Source of the DNA: Chlamydiota bacterium | GTDB lineage: Bacteria > Chlamydiota > Chlamydiia > Chlamydiales > Parachlamydiaceae | Direction: 5' to 3' | NCBI GenBank assembly: GCA_013288825.1 | Contig: JABDBC010000001.1 | Span: 34,475 to 98,474 of the forward strand | Length of the DNA stretch: 64,000 bases | Shown here: one piece after another, positions 1 to 9,633 of the stretch | Numbering within the stretch: position 1 is the first letter of the stretch | Layout of the letters: every line of letters begins with the position of its first letter | Made by a program: the position numbers and the translations under genes | The notes under the pieces: model-generated | What the model was told of the DNA's origin: nothing | Databases searched by the model: none | The model's input: the letters and a program-made list of their open reading frames with translations, nothing else

Positions 1-34
1 GTGGAGAACCGTCCCCACACGCAAAATCGCGCAA

Positions 35-143
35 GGGGACGGTTCTCGCATAACGCATTTCTTTAACACGGGCCACACAAGCAGGCTTTTATTTTCATAG
101 ACTGGCCTGTGTTAAAGAGATGACGTTATGCAGAACTGTCCCC
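35..143. repeat. Nested palindrome, GGGACGGTTCTC family, copy 1
   Basis: The left arm reads GGGGACGGTTCTCGCATAA, then a TTTAACACGGGCCA module. The right arm carries TGGCCTGTGTTAAA, then a mirrored AACTGTCCCC end. The outer, middle and inner modules are each inverted around a short centre that contains TTTTCATAGAC. The same element recurs at 27836-27945 and 29303-29411. A GAGAACCGTCCCC end at 5-17 shows that another copy lies just off the left edge. Confidence 0.85.
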
Positions 144-172
144 CTTGCATCGTCTAAGTGTAAGAGCGCGCG

Positions 173-286
173 GGGGACAGTTCTGCCTGACAGCCTAACG
201 TTTTAACACAGGCCAAGAGTTACGAGCAAAAGGCTTTTTAGGTGGCCTGTATTAAAACGTTAGGCTGTCATGCGAGAACCGTCCCC
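173..286. repeat. Nested palindrome, GGGACGGTTCTC family, copy 2
   Basis: The outer layer (GGGGACAGTTCTG and GAGAACCGTCCCC) and inner layer (TTTTAACACAGGCCA and TGGCCTGTATTAAAA) match the neighbouring element. The middle layer differs: CCTGACAGCCTAACG against CGTTAGGCTGTCATG. This shows modular exchange of palindrome layers. The element reaches into the region upstream of the glucan synthase start. Confidence 0.85.
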
Positions 287-325
287 GCGCAGACTGTATG
301 TGCGAGTAAAACAAATGGGGCTTTC

Positions 326-3300
326 GTGAAAAGATCTTCAATCATCGTTGCTTTTTTGAAAGGGCAAGGGGCTGCCCATGTGTTGCGAAATCGTTTTCTG
401 AGCTTTCAATATTCAAAAATTATTCAATTTGAAAATCACGGCAAGGTTGGAATTAGTGGCATTGAGAGGTTTTTTGCAGCTAGATGGTGGATTTGTTTTG
501 AAGTTATATTTTTTCTCATTTCTGCGTTGATCTGTTATATGTTTGCCACAAATGGGGATACTATAAATGGGATTACTTCAGCACTATTATTCTTGGTGCT
601 TTCTAATATGGGGTTATTAATTGGAGAGCAATTTTTAAGGAAATATGATCCATTGGTGAAGCGTTTTCAAACAGTATTGATGGAAGGTGAGATCATCATC
701 ATTGTCGAATGTCCTTTGGAGGCTTGTCATAACTACATTGACGAGTTGCAAAATTTCCAACTTGAGTTTCCCACCTTTTTTCTATTTCAAGCTGAGGAAG
801 AGAAGGATCCGCACCGCGTTAAGGAAATGTTGCCACAAACGCCGGTACCTTTGGAGGAGCTGCAGCAACTCGGTCAAAACCTGGCATCATTAGATTTAAA
901 GGTAGACTTTCAAGAGAATAAGGATGATTCGTTTTTCTTGCGCGTGACTAAAATTACAGAGAAGTATCAGTCAATCTATAGCAAGCTTAGTGATTTTGCA
1001 TTGTTTAATGAAAACCTTCAGTTATCTGCCGAATGGCTATTGCAGAACTCTTATATAGTCAAAAAGAATATTGAAGAGGTTTACAAAAACCTCCCTAAGG
1101 AATTTTTTAAAAATCTTCCATATATTGACCACCCCTCATACCAAGGAGTGCCTCGAGTATATTTGCTGGCATGCCGTTTAGTTGCTGCAACCGATGGACG
1201 CATCACTAAAGACAGTATTGTGGCTTTTATAAATGGGTATCAAAAAGTTACTCCGTTGACGATGGGAGAATTTTGGGCTTTTCCTCTTATTTTGAAAATT
1301 CGTCTTCTAGAGTGTTTAATCCACATCACAAAAGTCATTTTGAATCGCGTTCAGCAAACCCAGTTGGCAGATTTTTGGGCCAATCGCATGTTAAATGCCC
1401 TTCAGACAGATCCAGAAAAGCTGTATCCCATTTTGTCGAGTCTAACCCAAGACATGCCAGCTCCGTCCTCCTATTTTGCAGATCAGCTCCTGATACAACT
1501 TGGGGACACGGAGCAAGCATCGCAGTTTATTAAAGGTTGGCTTAACAGGAAGGTTGGGGAGGATCTTGCCACGATTTTTAAACTAGAGCAGTCGGAGCAG
1601 ACATTTGAACAAACATCTTTAGGTAATTTAATCTCCAGTTTTTCTCGCCTTACTCAGATCGATTGGCGGGAGATGTTTCAAGAAGAGTCTGTCATAGAAA
1701 AAATTCTGTCTGAAGATGCTTTAGGAGCCTATTCACAGATGGATTTTAATACTCGAGATCAGTATCGGCATGTCGTGGAAAAATTAGCGAGAAGCAGGCA
1801 TATAGACGAGCGTGAAGTAGCCAAAGCCGCTGTAAAACTAACCCAAGAAAAGACACAGTCTTATGAGAAGCATGTGGGGTATTATTTAATTGATGAAGGG
1901 TACGAATTACTTGAGAAGCAAGTGGGTTATGTCCCGACGCTAAGTCAGAGGGTACTTCGATTTTTCAGTCGCCATAGGGAAATGGCTTATTTTGGCGTGC
2001 TTACGTTTGTCTCATTGCTATTTCTCACTGTTTATTATTTCAGCATCAACGATTCGAAAGGTCCCTCCTGGTTTATCATTGTCATGATGGCGTTAGCCGT
2101 TCTTCCATTAATTGAAATTGCCTTGCAAGTGATCAACTATGCAATTGCTCGAAAGTTGCTGCCCAATATACTGCCAAAAATGAATTTTGATGAGGGGATA
2201 CCAGCAGAGCGTAGGACATTGGTCGTGATGCCAACACTGTTGTCGAAAGAGAATATAGAGAAAGATTTAGAGCGATTAGAAATTCACTATCTAGCTAATA
2301 GAGATCCTCATTTGCTTTTTGCGCTTGTGACAGATTTTCAAGATGCTGCTCAAGAGAATCTCGTCGAGGATTCCGCACTGATAAAGATGGTCACAGAGGG
2401 CATTACAAGGCTTAATGAAAAGTATGAAGAGGGAAAATTCTATTTATTTCATCGTCCGCGACGTTGGAATGAGGGTGAAGGCTGTTGGATGGGCTGGGAG
2501 CGGAAGCGTGGAAAGTTGGAGGAATTGCACAATTTTCTGATGGGTGAAGAGAATGCTATTGATGATTTGTTGCATGTTGGAGATCCCACATTATTAGAAG
2601 GGATCCGTTATATTTTGACAGTTGACAGCGACACACAACTTCCAAAAGATAGTGTAAGGCATCTTGTAGAGACTATTTCGCATCCATTAAATGCAGCTCA
2701 GGTGGATAGTAAGACGAGAAAAGTGTTGCGGGGATATACCATTGTGCAACCGCGAGTAAGTACGAGTTTTATCAGTGCTTATAAAAGTTGGTTTTCCCGT
2801 CTTTTTTCAGATCATTCCGGAGTTGATCCCTATTCGAAATCAGTTTCGGACATATATCAAGACATCTTTCAGGAAGGGATATATCATGGAAAAGCGATTT
2901 ACGATCATAGGGCTTTTCATACAGTATTGAAGGGACGATTTGTTGAAAATCAGGTCTTGAGTCACGATTTGTTGGAAGGGTGTTATGTAAGGACAGCCTT
3001 CGCAAGTGATATAGAGTTGCATGACACCTTCCCCTCAACATATTCAGCGTATTGCAAACGCCATCACAGATGGGTGCGAGGGGATTGGCAGCTACTTCCA
3101 TGGTTAAAAGGATATATTTCAAACTTTGATGGGATTAAAGAGTACAACCCCCTTTCGGCGATTAGTCGCTGGAAAATTATCGATAATTTAAAGCGCTCTT
3201 TGATTCCCCTCATCTTAATGGCGATACTGGTTTTGGCGTGGAACTCTGACGAGCCTTTAGAAGGGACTGTTCTAGTCATAATAACGGTAGCGGTCCCATT

Positions 3301-6300
3301 TTTATTACAATGTTGCGATTTACTGTGGAATCACGGACCACGACGATTAAGTGATGGCTGGTCAGATTTTAAGAAGGGATCAATACGCACGTTAGTGCAG
3401 CTCTCATTCCTACCCCATCAAGCCTGGGTAAATTTGGATGCTATTGTAAGAGCATTGTATAGGCAGTGTTATTCAAAAAAATCCCTGCTAGAATGGCAGA
3501 TATCTACAAAATTGGATCATTCTGATCGCAATCACTATCAGAACTCAGTCATAGTCATTGCTGGATGCTCCTTGCTGATTAGTATTTATCTTTTAATGTT
3601 TAAGTCGGAAGATTTTTTCTATGCATTGCCGCTGATTTTACTTTGGGCAATCTCCCCTGTTTTGCAAAAGGAACTCGAAAGGGGATATTTAGAGCCCCCA
3701 GGTGTTGCTTTAGGCCACTCTTCGAAGAGATATTTGCATGCATTAGCTAGGAAAACTTGGCGCTATTTTGATGATTTCGTCACTGAAGACGTGAATTGGC
3801 TGCCTCCAGATAATTATCAAGCAGGTGTCAGGTTTGAAATTGCCTATAGAACCTCGCCCACTAACATTGGATTTTACTTAACCAGTTTGATCAGTGCTCA
3901 TGCCTTTGGGTATATCAACAATGATAAATTTATTCAGGATCTGTTGAAAGTTGTTCAAACATTGAAAAAAATGGAGCGTGTTGAAGGTCACTTTTTGAAT
4001 TGGTATGATATTAAAACTCTCGATCCCCTCATGCCAAGGTATATTTCCACAGTAGATTCTGGAAACCTCTTAGCATCCCTTTGGACCGTTCAACAGCAAT
4101 GTCATGCTCTTTTGGAAAAGCCCATGGTCGAAACGGAGGTCTTTTTTTCTGGGCTAGATGATGCTTTAAGATTGCTGCAAGAGTCTATTCAGGAGGAAGG
4201 CCATCGCCATCATGTGTCTCCCGAATTCTTGCATTGGAGAATTACGCCCAATAATGTCGCTCCTTTACAGTATAAAAGAGAGCTACAAAATATCATAGGC
4301 TATATCCTAGAGCAAACAAAAAAACTTCCTCGTTCAAATCCATCAGTTTCGGAATCCTCCTATTGGTTGGAAAAACTCATTGCTCAGGCAACTGCTGAAA
4401 TAAAGTGGCTCGAAACCGCGTTTGGGTGGATAGAACTTCTGAGCTCTTCTGAAGCGAATACTATCATGCTCATGCATTCAGAAGGGCAAAAATGGAGCTC
4501 ATTAGCAACGGAAAAATTTGTTTCATTTCAAGACGTGATCAAACGCAATGTGCCAGGCTTGATTCCCCTCATAGGATGGTTGCAGTCTTTGAATTCGGCT
4601 AATCTTGAAGATATGCATAAGGAATGGATACAACATTTTCTCGATTCTGTAACGAGGCTTTTCAGCTCTGCAGAAGAGGCTATTAATAGCCTAAACAATC
4701 TCATCAGCGATCTTCACGCAATCGATCAAAGCATGAATATGGCCTTTTTATATAACTCTGAAAGGAAGCTCTTTACTATTGGCTATAATGTGACAGAAAG
4801 GCACATGGACAACTCTTGCTATGATCTTTTGGCAAGTGAGGCCAGACTTTCTAGTTTTATCGCTATTGCAAGGGGCGAAGCTCCCTTAGAACATTGGTGG
4901 GCTCTGGGAAGGCCCATTGGAAATGCTTTTGGAAAACTTGCCCTTCAATCTTGGGGAGGGACAATGTTTGAGTATCTCATGCCCCTGGTTTGGTGCAGAA
5001 ATTTTTCAGATACTCTCTTAGACTTCGCGTGCAAAGTCGCTGTGCAATGTCAGATTATATATGGTAACCAGCGGGGAATTCCATGGGGCATTTCAGAATC
5101 AGCTTACAGTCGATTAGATATCCACAAAATCTATCAATATCGCGCTTTTGGCGTTCCTTACTTAGGTTTGAAGCAGAGTTTGGAAAAGGATTTAGTTGTC
5201 ACTCCCTATTCCTCCTCTTTAGCCCTAATGGTGGACCCCAACTCCTCTGTTCGAAATCTTCTGCGCCTTGGCCTTAAGGAAAAAATGCATGGAAAATATG
5301 GGCATTATGAAGCCATTGATTTCTCACGAGCTAGTGAGATGCGACATGGAATAATTATCCACACATACATGGCTCACCATATGGGGATGTCTCTAGGATC
5401 TTATTGCAATACACTCCTCAATGGGGTCATACAAAACTTATTTCATTCACATCCCAGCGTAAGGGCAATGGAAACAATTTTATATGAAAGATCAATTGCC
5501 ACCGACAGTCGTACTACTTCTCGAGTCATTGATCAGCCATTTCCGAAAGTAATCAAGACCATAGCACCTGTGTCAAGTCATTTTGACACTCCGTTAACTC
5601 CAATTCCAATGACTCATTTGCTATCAAATGGCAATTATTCAGTGATGATCACAAATACAGGTGGAGGTTATAGCAAATTCAAGGATATTGATATTACTCG
5701 GTGGAGGGATGACCCTACTTGTGAACGTGGAGGGACATATTTTTATATCCGCGATTTGGAAAAGCACACAGTTTTTAATCCATGTCATCAGCCATTATGC
5801 CATCAGCCAGGTCTTGCTTATTATGCGAACTTTACCAATCACAAAGCCGAGATTATAAAGAAGGAATATGGAATCGAATCAACCATGGAAGTTGTCGTCT
5901 CTCCAGAAGATAATGTTGAAATCCGTTCCATTAAGCTCTCGAACCGCGCCCTGCGTCGACGAAGCCTAGATATTACTAGTTATGTTGAAATCGCTCTGGC
6001 ACCCCACAAAGCCGATCGCGCCCATCCTGCTTTTTCGAAAATGTTCGTTCAAACTGAAGCAATTGAGGAACTCAAAGGTTTAATTGCCCACCGGCGCCCT
6101 CGCTCTGTCGATGACCCCTATCATTGGTGTTTTCATATAGCTGCCCTAGCGCATGATCAAGGAGACCCTTCTTGGACTTTTGAAACAGATCGGAATATCT
6201 TTATTGGACGGAATAATACATTAAATAACCCTAGAATTGTTGGAGAAGAGCTTTCAAATTCTCAAGGGTGTGTTTTGGATCCCATTTTTTCAATTAGAAG

Positions 6301-9300
6301 ACAATTAGAAATTGATGAGGGAAAACAAATAAAAATCTCTTTTATCACCGGTTATGCTACTTCGAGGGAAGAGTGTTTGAAGCTGATGGAGAAATATAGA
6401 CATTTGGAATCATCTATGAGGATGATTGATATGTCATGGGCTCATGCAGAACTAGATCTGCGCCGTTTGCATATTACGCAGGAAGATGCAAAAGTATTTC
6501 AAAGATTGGGCAACTCTCTCATCTTTCCTGACATGCAATTCAGGGCATCGCCTGAGCGCTTGCGCCGCAATCATCTAAATCAGGAACAATTGTGGTGTTA
6601 CGGAATTTCTGGTGATAATCCCATCCTTCTTGGTGTGATTGGTGATGTTTATGATATCGAAGTGATCCAAAGCCTTCTACAAAGCCACGCCTTCTGGCAT
6701 TTGAGAGGACTCAAAGCAGATTTGGTCATTTTAAATGAAGAGGAAGCATCTTATGAAAAACCGTTAAATGAAAGTCTCGTCCGGCTAGCTCAAAACTTTG
6801 CTCAATATACGGGTTTTAACATCAGTGGAGGGATCTTTATCGTTGCGGAGGATCAAATGTCTCGCGAACAGCAAGACCTTCTCTTTACTGTCGCCAATGT
6901 AGTGATTCAAGCCGCACGAGGAAGTCTGAGTCAACACTTAACCCTGCCTCGCACCGTTTTGCCAAGTACATCCCTATTGAAAGCTGATTCAAGTATTCCC
7001 GAAGAGCCCTCAGCTCCCCTCCCATTCCTCGAACTCCTGTATTTTAATGGCACTGGAGGCTTTACCACTGATGGTAAAGAATATGCGATCTATTTGGATC
7101 AGAATAAGTCAACCCCCATGCCTTGGTGCAATGTGATAGCTAATGAAAATTTCGGAAGTTTGGCAACCGATTCGGGCTTAGGAGCTTCTTGGACGATAAA
7201 CAGTCAAAGCAATCGCCTGACCCCATGGTCGAATGATCCAACCTCAAATCAAATTACTGATACTTGTTATATTCGCGATGATCATTCGGGAACATATTGG
7301 ACAGTTACCCCTTCTCCAATCAGAGAAAATGATCCCTACAGAACACGTCACGGACAAGGATACACGGTATATGAACACAATAGCCACGCCATTGAACAAG
7401 AGATGACCGTTTTTGTTCCTTTCGATAATAGTCATTCCCCAGTAAGGATTCAAATCCTCAAATTGACAAACCGCTCCTCCCATATGCGTAAATTGAGTAT
7501 TTTCTCTTACACAGATTTAGTACTCGGAACAGATCGAGAAGAAACTGAACGGTATGTTGTCACCAATTGGAACCCTGAAATAAAAGCAATCACCGCTTAC
7601 AATCATTACAGAATTAATTTTTCAGACCATATCGCTTTTCTAAGTAGCTCAGAGGCCCCAGTTTCATTTACAGGCAGCCGAAAAAGCTTCCTTGGCACTG
7701 GTGCTCATAAAGCCCCAGAAATCATGAAAAACTTATATCTGCCACAACTCACAGGAGCAGGGCTAGATCCTTGCGCTGCCTTACAAGTACCTCTCGAGTT
7801 ATACAGTGGAGAAACTACAGAAATTATCTTCGTCTTCGGTGAATCCTCCCATATTCTAAAAGCCAAAGGATTAATTGAGCAGTATCAAAGTCGTGAAAAT
7901 GCTCACAAGGCATTACAAGAAACAAAAGATCGATGGGATAAAGCTCTAAATCAGATTCAAGTCGAAACACCTGATAAAAGTCTCGATCTACTCTTTAATA
8001 GATGGTTGATTTATCAGACATTATCATGCCGCATGTGGGGTCGTACGGCTTTTTATCAATCTGGAGGAGCCTATGGCTATAGGGATCAATTACAAGATGC
8101 CGCAGCGTTGGTTTATACGGATCCTGCGCTTACGAGGCGACATATTCTTTTGTGTGCTTCTAGACAATTTGTGGAAGGAGATGTACAGCATTGGTGGCAT
8201 CCTGAGAATGGTGCAGGAGTAAGGACGCGCATATCTGACGACCTTTTATGGCTTCCCTATGTGACGATGCACTATATAAAGGTCACGGGAGATCGCGCAA
8301 TTATGGATGAGATGGTTTCTTATTTAGAAGCCCCGCTGCTTGCGCCAGAGGAGCATGAGATATTTGGAATACCGAAAATCTCCACTCAGCAAGGCAGTTT
8401 GAAGGAACATTGTATGAAAGCCATTGAAAAATCGTTTCAAGTAGGAGCTCATAAATTGCCCTTGATAGGGGGTGGTGACTGGAATGATGGAATGAATCGT
8501 GTAGGAATAGATGGAAAAGGGGAAAGTGTATGGCTAGCCTGGTTTTTGATTGATATTTTGAACAGCTTCAGTGATTGGCTAATATCTGTGGGCGGAGCCG
8601 AAAAGGCAGAGGAATACAAAACAAAGGCAAAAGAGCTTCTTCGTGCCATTGAGGAGTTTGCATGGGACGGAGAATGGTATATCAGGGCATTTTTTGATGA
8701 CGGATCACCGATTGGTTCTCATACATGCGAGGAGGATAAAATCGACTCTCTATCACAAACTTGGGGTGTTTTGAACAATCAGTTTAATGCGAGGACCGCC
8801 CAGGCAATGGATTCTGTGGAGAAGAATTTGATTGATGAAAGAGACCGTTTGGTTTTGTTGTATACACCGCCTTTTGATAAATCTGCACAAAATCCAGGGT
8901 ATTTGAAAGGGTATCCTCCAGGTGTTCGAGAAAATGGAGGGCAGTATACACATGCTGCCGTATGGGTTGCCATGGCCTTTGCAAGGCAGGGACAGCCTGA
9001 AAAAGCGATGCATGTGATACAAATGATCAATCCGATTAATCGCAGTAATAGTGCTGAAGAAGTCTCGCGTTATCTTATTGAGCCTTATGTCACCGCTGGG
9101 GATATCTATAAATTAGCAGGACATGAAGGGCGTGGGGGATGGAGTTGGTATACGGGATCTTCCAGTGTGTTGTATCGTGCGTTGTTGGAAGAGATCTTTG
9201 GATTTAGATTAGAGGGGGCTTTTTTGGTAATAGATCCCGTGATTCCTGCGGATTGGGGATCGTTTAAATTGATTTATCGTTATCACGAAAGTCGATATGA

Positions 9301-9442
9301 GATTGTTGTGGAGAATCCACAGCACATCAAAAAGGGTGTGGTCAGAATAGAGGTTAATGGTGTGGAGGTTGTGGACAAGAGAATCCCGCTGTCAACAGAA
9401 AAGTCTGAGTATCAAGTCCGGGTGCTAATGGGTGTTCATTAA
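326..9442 (+). CDS. ndvB: Cyclic beta-1,2-glucan synthase (NdvB/ChvB type)
   Basis: This giant inner-membrane enzyme polymerises glucose from UDP-glucose into cyclic beta-1,2-glucan. Membrane helices lie near residues 55-105, 560-635, 955-1020 and 1075-1115. The GT84 glycosyltransferase core has VDSDTQLP (about residue 766) and the HRWVRGDWQ motif (about 912). A glycoamylase-like domain follows (GISESAYSRLD, AFGVPYLGLK), then a long GH94 phosphorylase-type C-terminus with GGGDWNDGMNRVG, where the Asp is the expected acid. At about 3040 residues it is as long as the Brucella and Agrobacterium enzymes and looks intact. The frame is open from a GTG at 242, but that codon lies in a palindrome arm. 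I chose GTG 326, which has GGGG upstream; GTG 380, behind AAGGGCAAGGGGC, is equally plausible. The family is certain; the exact start is not. Confidence 0.93.
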   Translation: MKRSSIIVAFLKGQGAAHVLRNRFLSFQYSKIIQFENHGKVGISGIERFFAARWWICFEVIFFLISALICYMFATNGDTINGITSALLFLVLSNMGLLIGEQFLRKYDPLVKRFQTVLMEGEIIIIVECPLEACHNYIDELQNFQLEFPTFFLFQAEEEKDPHRVKEMLPQTPVPLEELQQLGQNLASLDLKVDFQENKDDSFFLRVTKITEKYQSIYSKLSDFALFNENLQLSAEWLLQNSYIVKKNIEEVYKNLPKEFFKNLPYIDHPSYQGVPRVYLLACRLVAATDGRITKDSIVAFINGYQKVTPLTMGEFWAFPLILKIRLLECLIHITKVILNRVQQTQLADFWANRMLNALQTDPEKLYPILSSLTQDMPAPSSYFADQLLIQLGDTEQASQFIKGWLNRKVGEDLATIFKLEQSEQTFEQTSLGNLISSFSRLTQIDWREMFQEESVIEKILSEDALGAYSQMDFNTRDQYRHVVEKLARSRHIDEREVAKAAVKLTQEKTQSYEKHVGYYLIDEGYELLEKQVGYVPTLSQRVLRFFSRHREMAYFGVLTFVSLLFLTVYYFSINDSKGPSWFIIVMMALAVLPLIEIALQVINYAIARKLLPNILPKMNFDEGIPAERRTLVVMPTLLSKENIEKDLERLEIHYLANRDPHLLFALVTDFQDAAQENLVEDSALIKMVTEGITRLNEKYEEGKFYLFHRPRRWNEGEGCWMGWERKRGKLEELHNFLMGEENAIDDLLHVGDPTLLEGIRYILTVDSDTQLPKDSVRHLVETISHPLNAAQVDSKTRKVLRGYTIVQPRVSTSFISAYKSWFSRLFSDHSGVDPYSKSVSDIYQDIFQEGIYHGKAIYDHRAFHTVLKGRFVENQVLSHDLLEGCYVRTAFASDIELHDTFPSTYSAYCKRHHRWVRGDWQLLPWLKGYISNFDGIKEYNPLSAISRWKIIDNLKRSLIPLILMAILVLAWNSDEPLEGTVLVIITVAVPFLLQCCDLLWNHGPRRLSDGWSDFKKGSIRTLVQLSFLPHQAWVNLDAIVRALYRQCYSKKSLLEWQISTKLDHSDRNHYQNSVIVIAGCSLLISIYLLMFKSEDFFYALPLILLWAISPVLQKELERGYLEPPGVALGHSSKRYLHALARKTWRYFDDFVTEDVNWLPPDNYQAGVRFEIAYRTSPTNIGFYLTSLISAHAFGYINNDKFIQDLLKVVQTLKKMERVEGHFLNWYDIKTLDPLMPRYISTVDSGNLLASLWTVQQQCHALLEKPMVETEVFFSGLDDALRLLQESIQEEGHRHHVSPEFLHWRITPNNVAPLQYKRELQNIIGYILEQTKKLPRSNPSVSESSYWLEKLIAQATAEIKWLETAFGWIELLSSSEANTIMLMHSEGQKWSSLATEKFVSFQDVIKRNVPGLIPLIGWLQSLNSANLEDMHKEWIQHFLDSVTRLFSSAEEAINSLNNLISDLHAIDQSMNMAFLYNSERKLFTIGYNVTERHMDNSCYDLLASEARLSSFIAIARGEAPLEHWWALGRPIGNAFGKLALQSWGGTMFEYLMPLVWCRNFSDTLLDFACKVAVQCQIIYGNQRGIPWGISESAYSRLDIHKIYQYRAFGVPYLGLKQSLEKDLVVTPYSSSLALMVDPNSSVRNLLRLGLKEKMHGKYGHYEAIDFSRASEMRHGIIIHTYMAHHMGMSLGSYCNTLLNGVIQNLFHSHPSVRAMETILYERSIATDSRTTSRVIDQPFPKVIKTIAPVSSHFDTPLTPIPMTHLLSNGNYSVMITNTGGGYSKFKDIDITRWRDDPTCERGGTYFYIRDLEKHTVFNPCHQPLCHQPGLAYYANFTNHKAEIIKKEYGIESTMEVVVSPEDNVEIRSIKLSNRALRRRSLDITSYVEIALAPHKADRAHPAFSKMFVQTEAIEELKGLIAHRRPRSVDDPYHWCFHIAALAHDQGDPSWTFETDRNIFIGRNNTLNNPRIVGEELSNSQGCVLDPIFSIRRQLEIDEGKQIKISFITGYATSREECLKLMEKYRHLESSMRMIDMSWAHAELDLRRLHITQEDAKVFQRLGNSLIFPDMQFRASPERLRRNHLNQEQLWCYGISGDNPILLGVIGDVYDIEVIQSLLQSHAFWHLRGLKADLVILNEEEASYEKPLNESLVRLAQNFAQYTGFNISGGIFIVAEDQMSREQQDLLFTVANVVIQAARGSLSQHLTLPRTVLPSTSLLKADSSIPEEPSAPLPFLELLYFNGTGGFTTDGKEYAIYLDQNKSTPMPWCNVIANENFGSLATDSGLGASWTINSQSNRLTPWSNDPTSNQITDTCYIRDDHSGTYWTVTPSPIRENDPYRTRHGQGYTVYEHNSHAIEQEMTVFVPFDNSHSPVRIQILKLTNRSSHMRKLSIFSYTDLVLGTDREETERYVVTNWNPEIKAITAYNHYRINFSDHIAFLSSSEAPVSFTGSRKSFLGTGAHKAPEIMKNLYLPQLTGAGLDPCAALQVPLELYSGETTEIIFVFGESSHILKAKGLIEQYQSRENAHKALQETKDRWDKALNQIQVETPDKSLDLLFNRWLIYQTLSCRMWGRTAFYQSGGAYGYRDQLQDAAALVYTDPALTRRHILLCASRQFVEGDVQHWWHPENGAGVRTRISDDLLWLPYVTMHYIKVTGDRAIMDEMVSYLEAPLLAPEEHEIFGIPKISTQQGSLKEHCMKAIEKSFQVGAHKLPLIGGGDWNDGMNRVGIDGKGESVWLAWFLIDILNSFSDWLISVGGAEKAEEYKTKAKELLRAIEEFAWDGEWYIRAFFDDGSPIGSHTCEEDKIDSLSQTWGVLNNQFNARTAQAMDSVEKNLIDERDRLVLLYTPPFDKSAQNPGYLKGYPPGVRENGGQYTHAAVWVAMAFARQGQPEKAMHVIQMINPINRSNSAEEVSRYLIEPYVTAGDIYKLAGHEGRGGWSWYTGSSSVLYRALLEEIFGFRLEGAFLVIDPVIPADWGSFKLIYRYHESRYEIVVENPQHIKKGVVRIEVNGVEVVDKRIPLSTEKSEYQVRVLMGVH

Positions 9443-9633
9443 ATTTTACCACAGAGATCACAAAGAGAAGAGGAGGGGAAGAGAGGAATAGGATGCGTAG
9501 GACCTGCTTCCGCTTAAGGTTGTGCGTGGGACGGTTCTCGCATTTACAGCATAAGCTATTAACACAGGCCATTTTAGGCCCGAAGGGCAGGCATTTCACA
9601 GCCCAGGTCGGAGCGAAGCGAGGCCTGGGTAAG
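9443..9633. repeat. Degenerate single-arm repeat pieces between convergent genes
   Basis: A TTTACCACAGAGATCACA module starts near 9446. A half element, GGGACGGTTCTCGCAT, sits at 9528-9543, followed by TTAACACAGGCCA and a CCCAGG...GCGAAGC module also seen at 38433-38839. Unlike the other loci, the mirror arms are missing. The piece separates the convergent glucan synthase and ankyrin-like genes. Confidence 0.6.
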
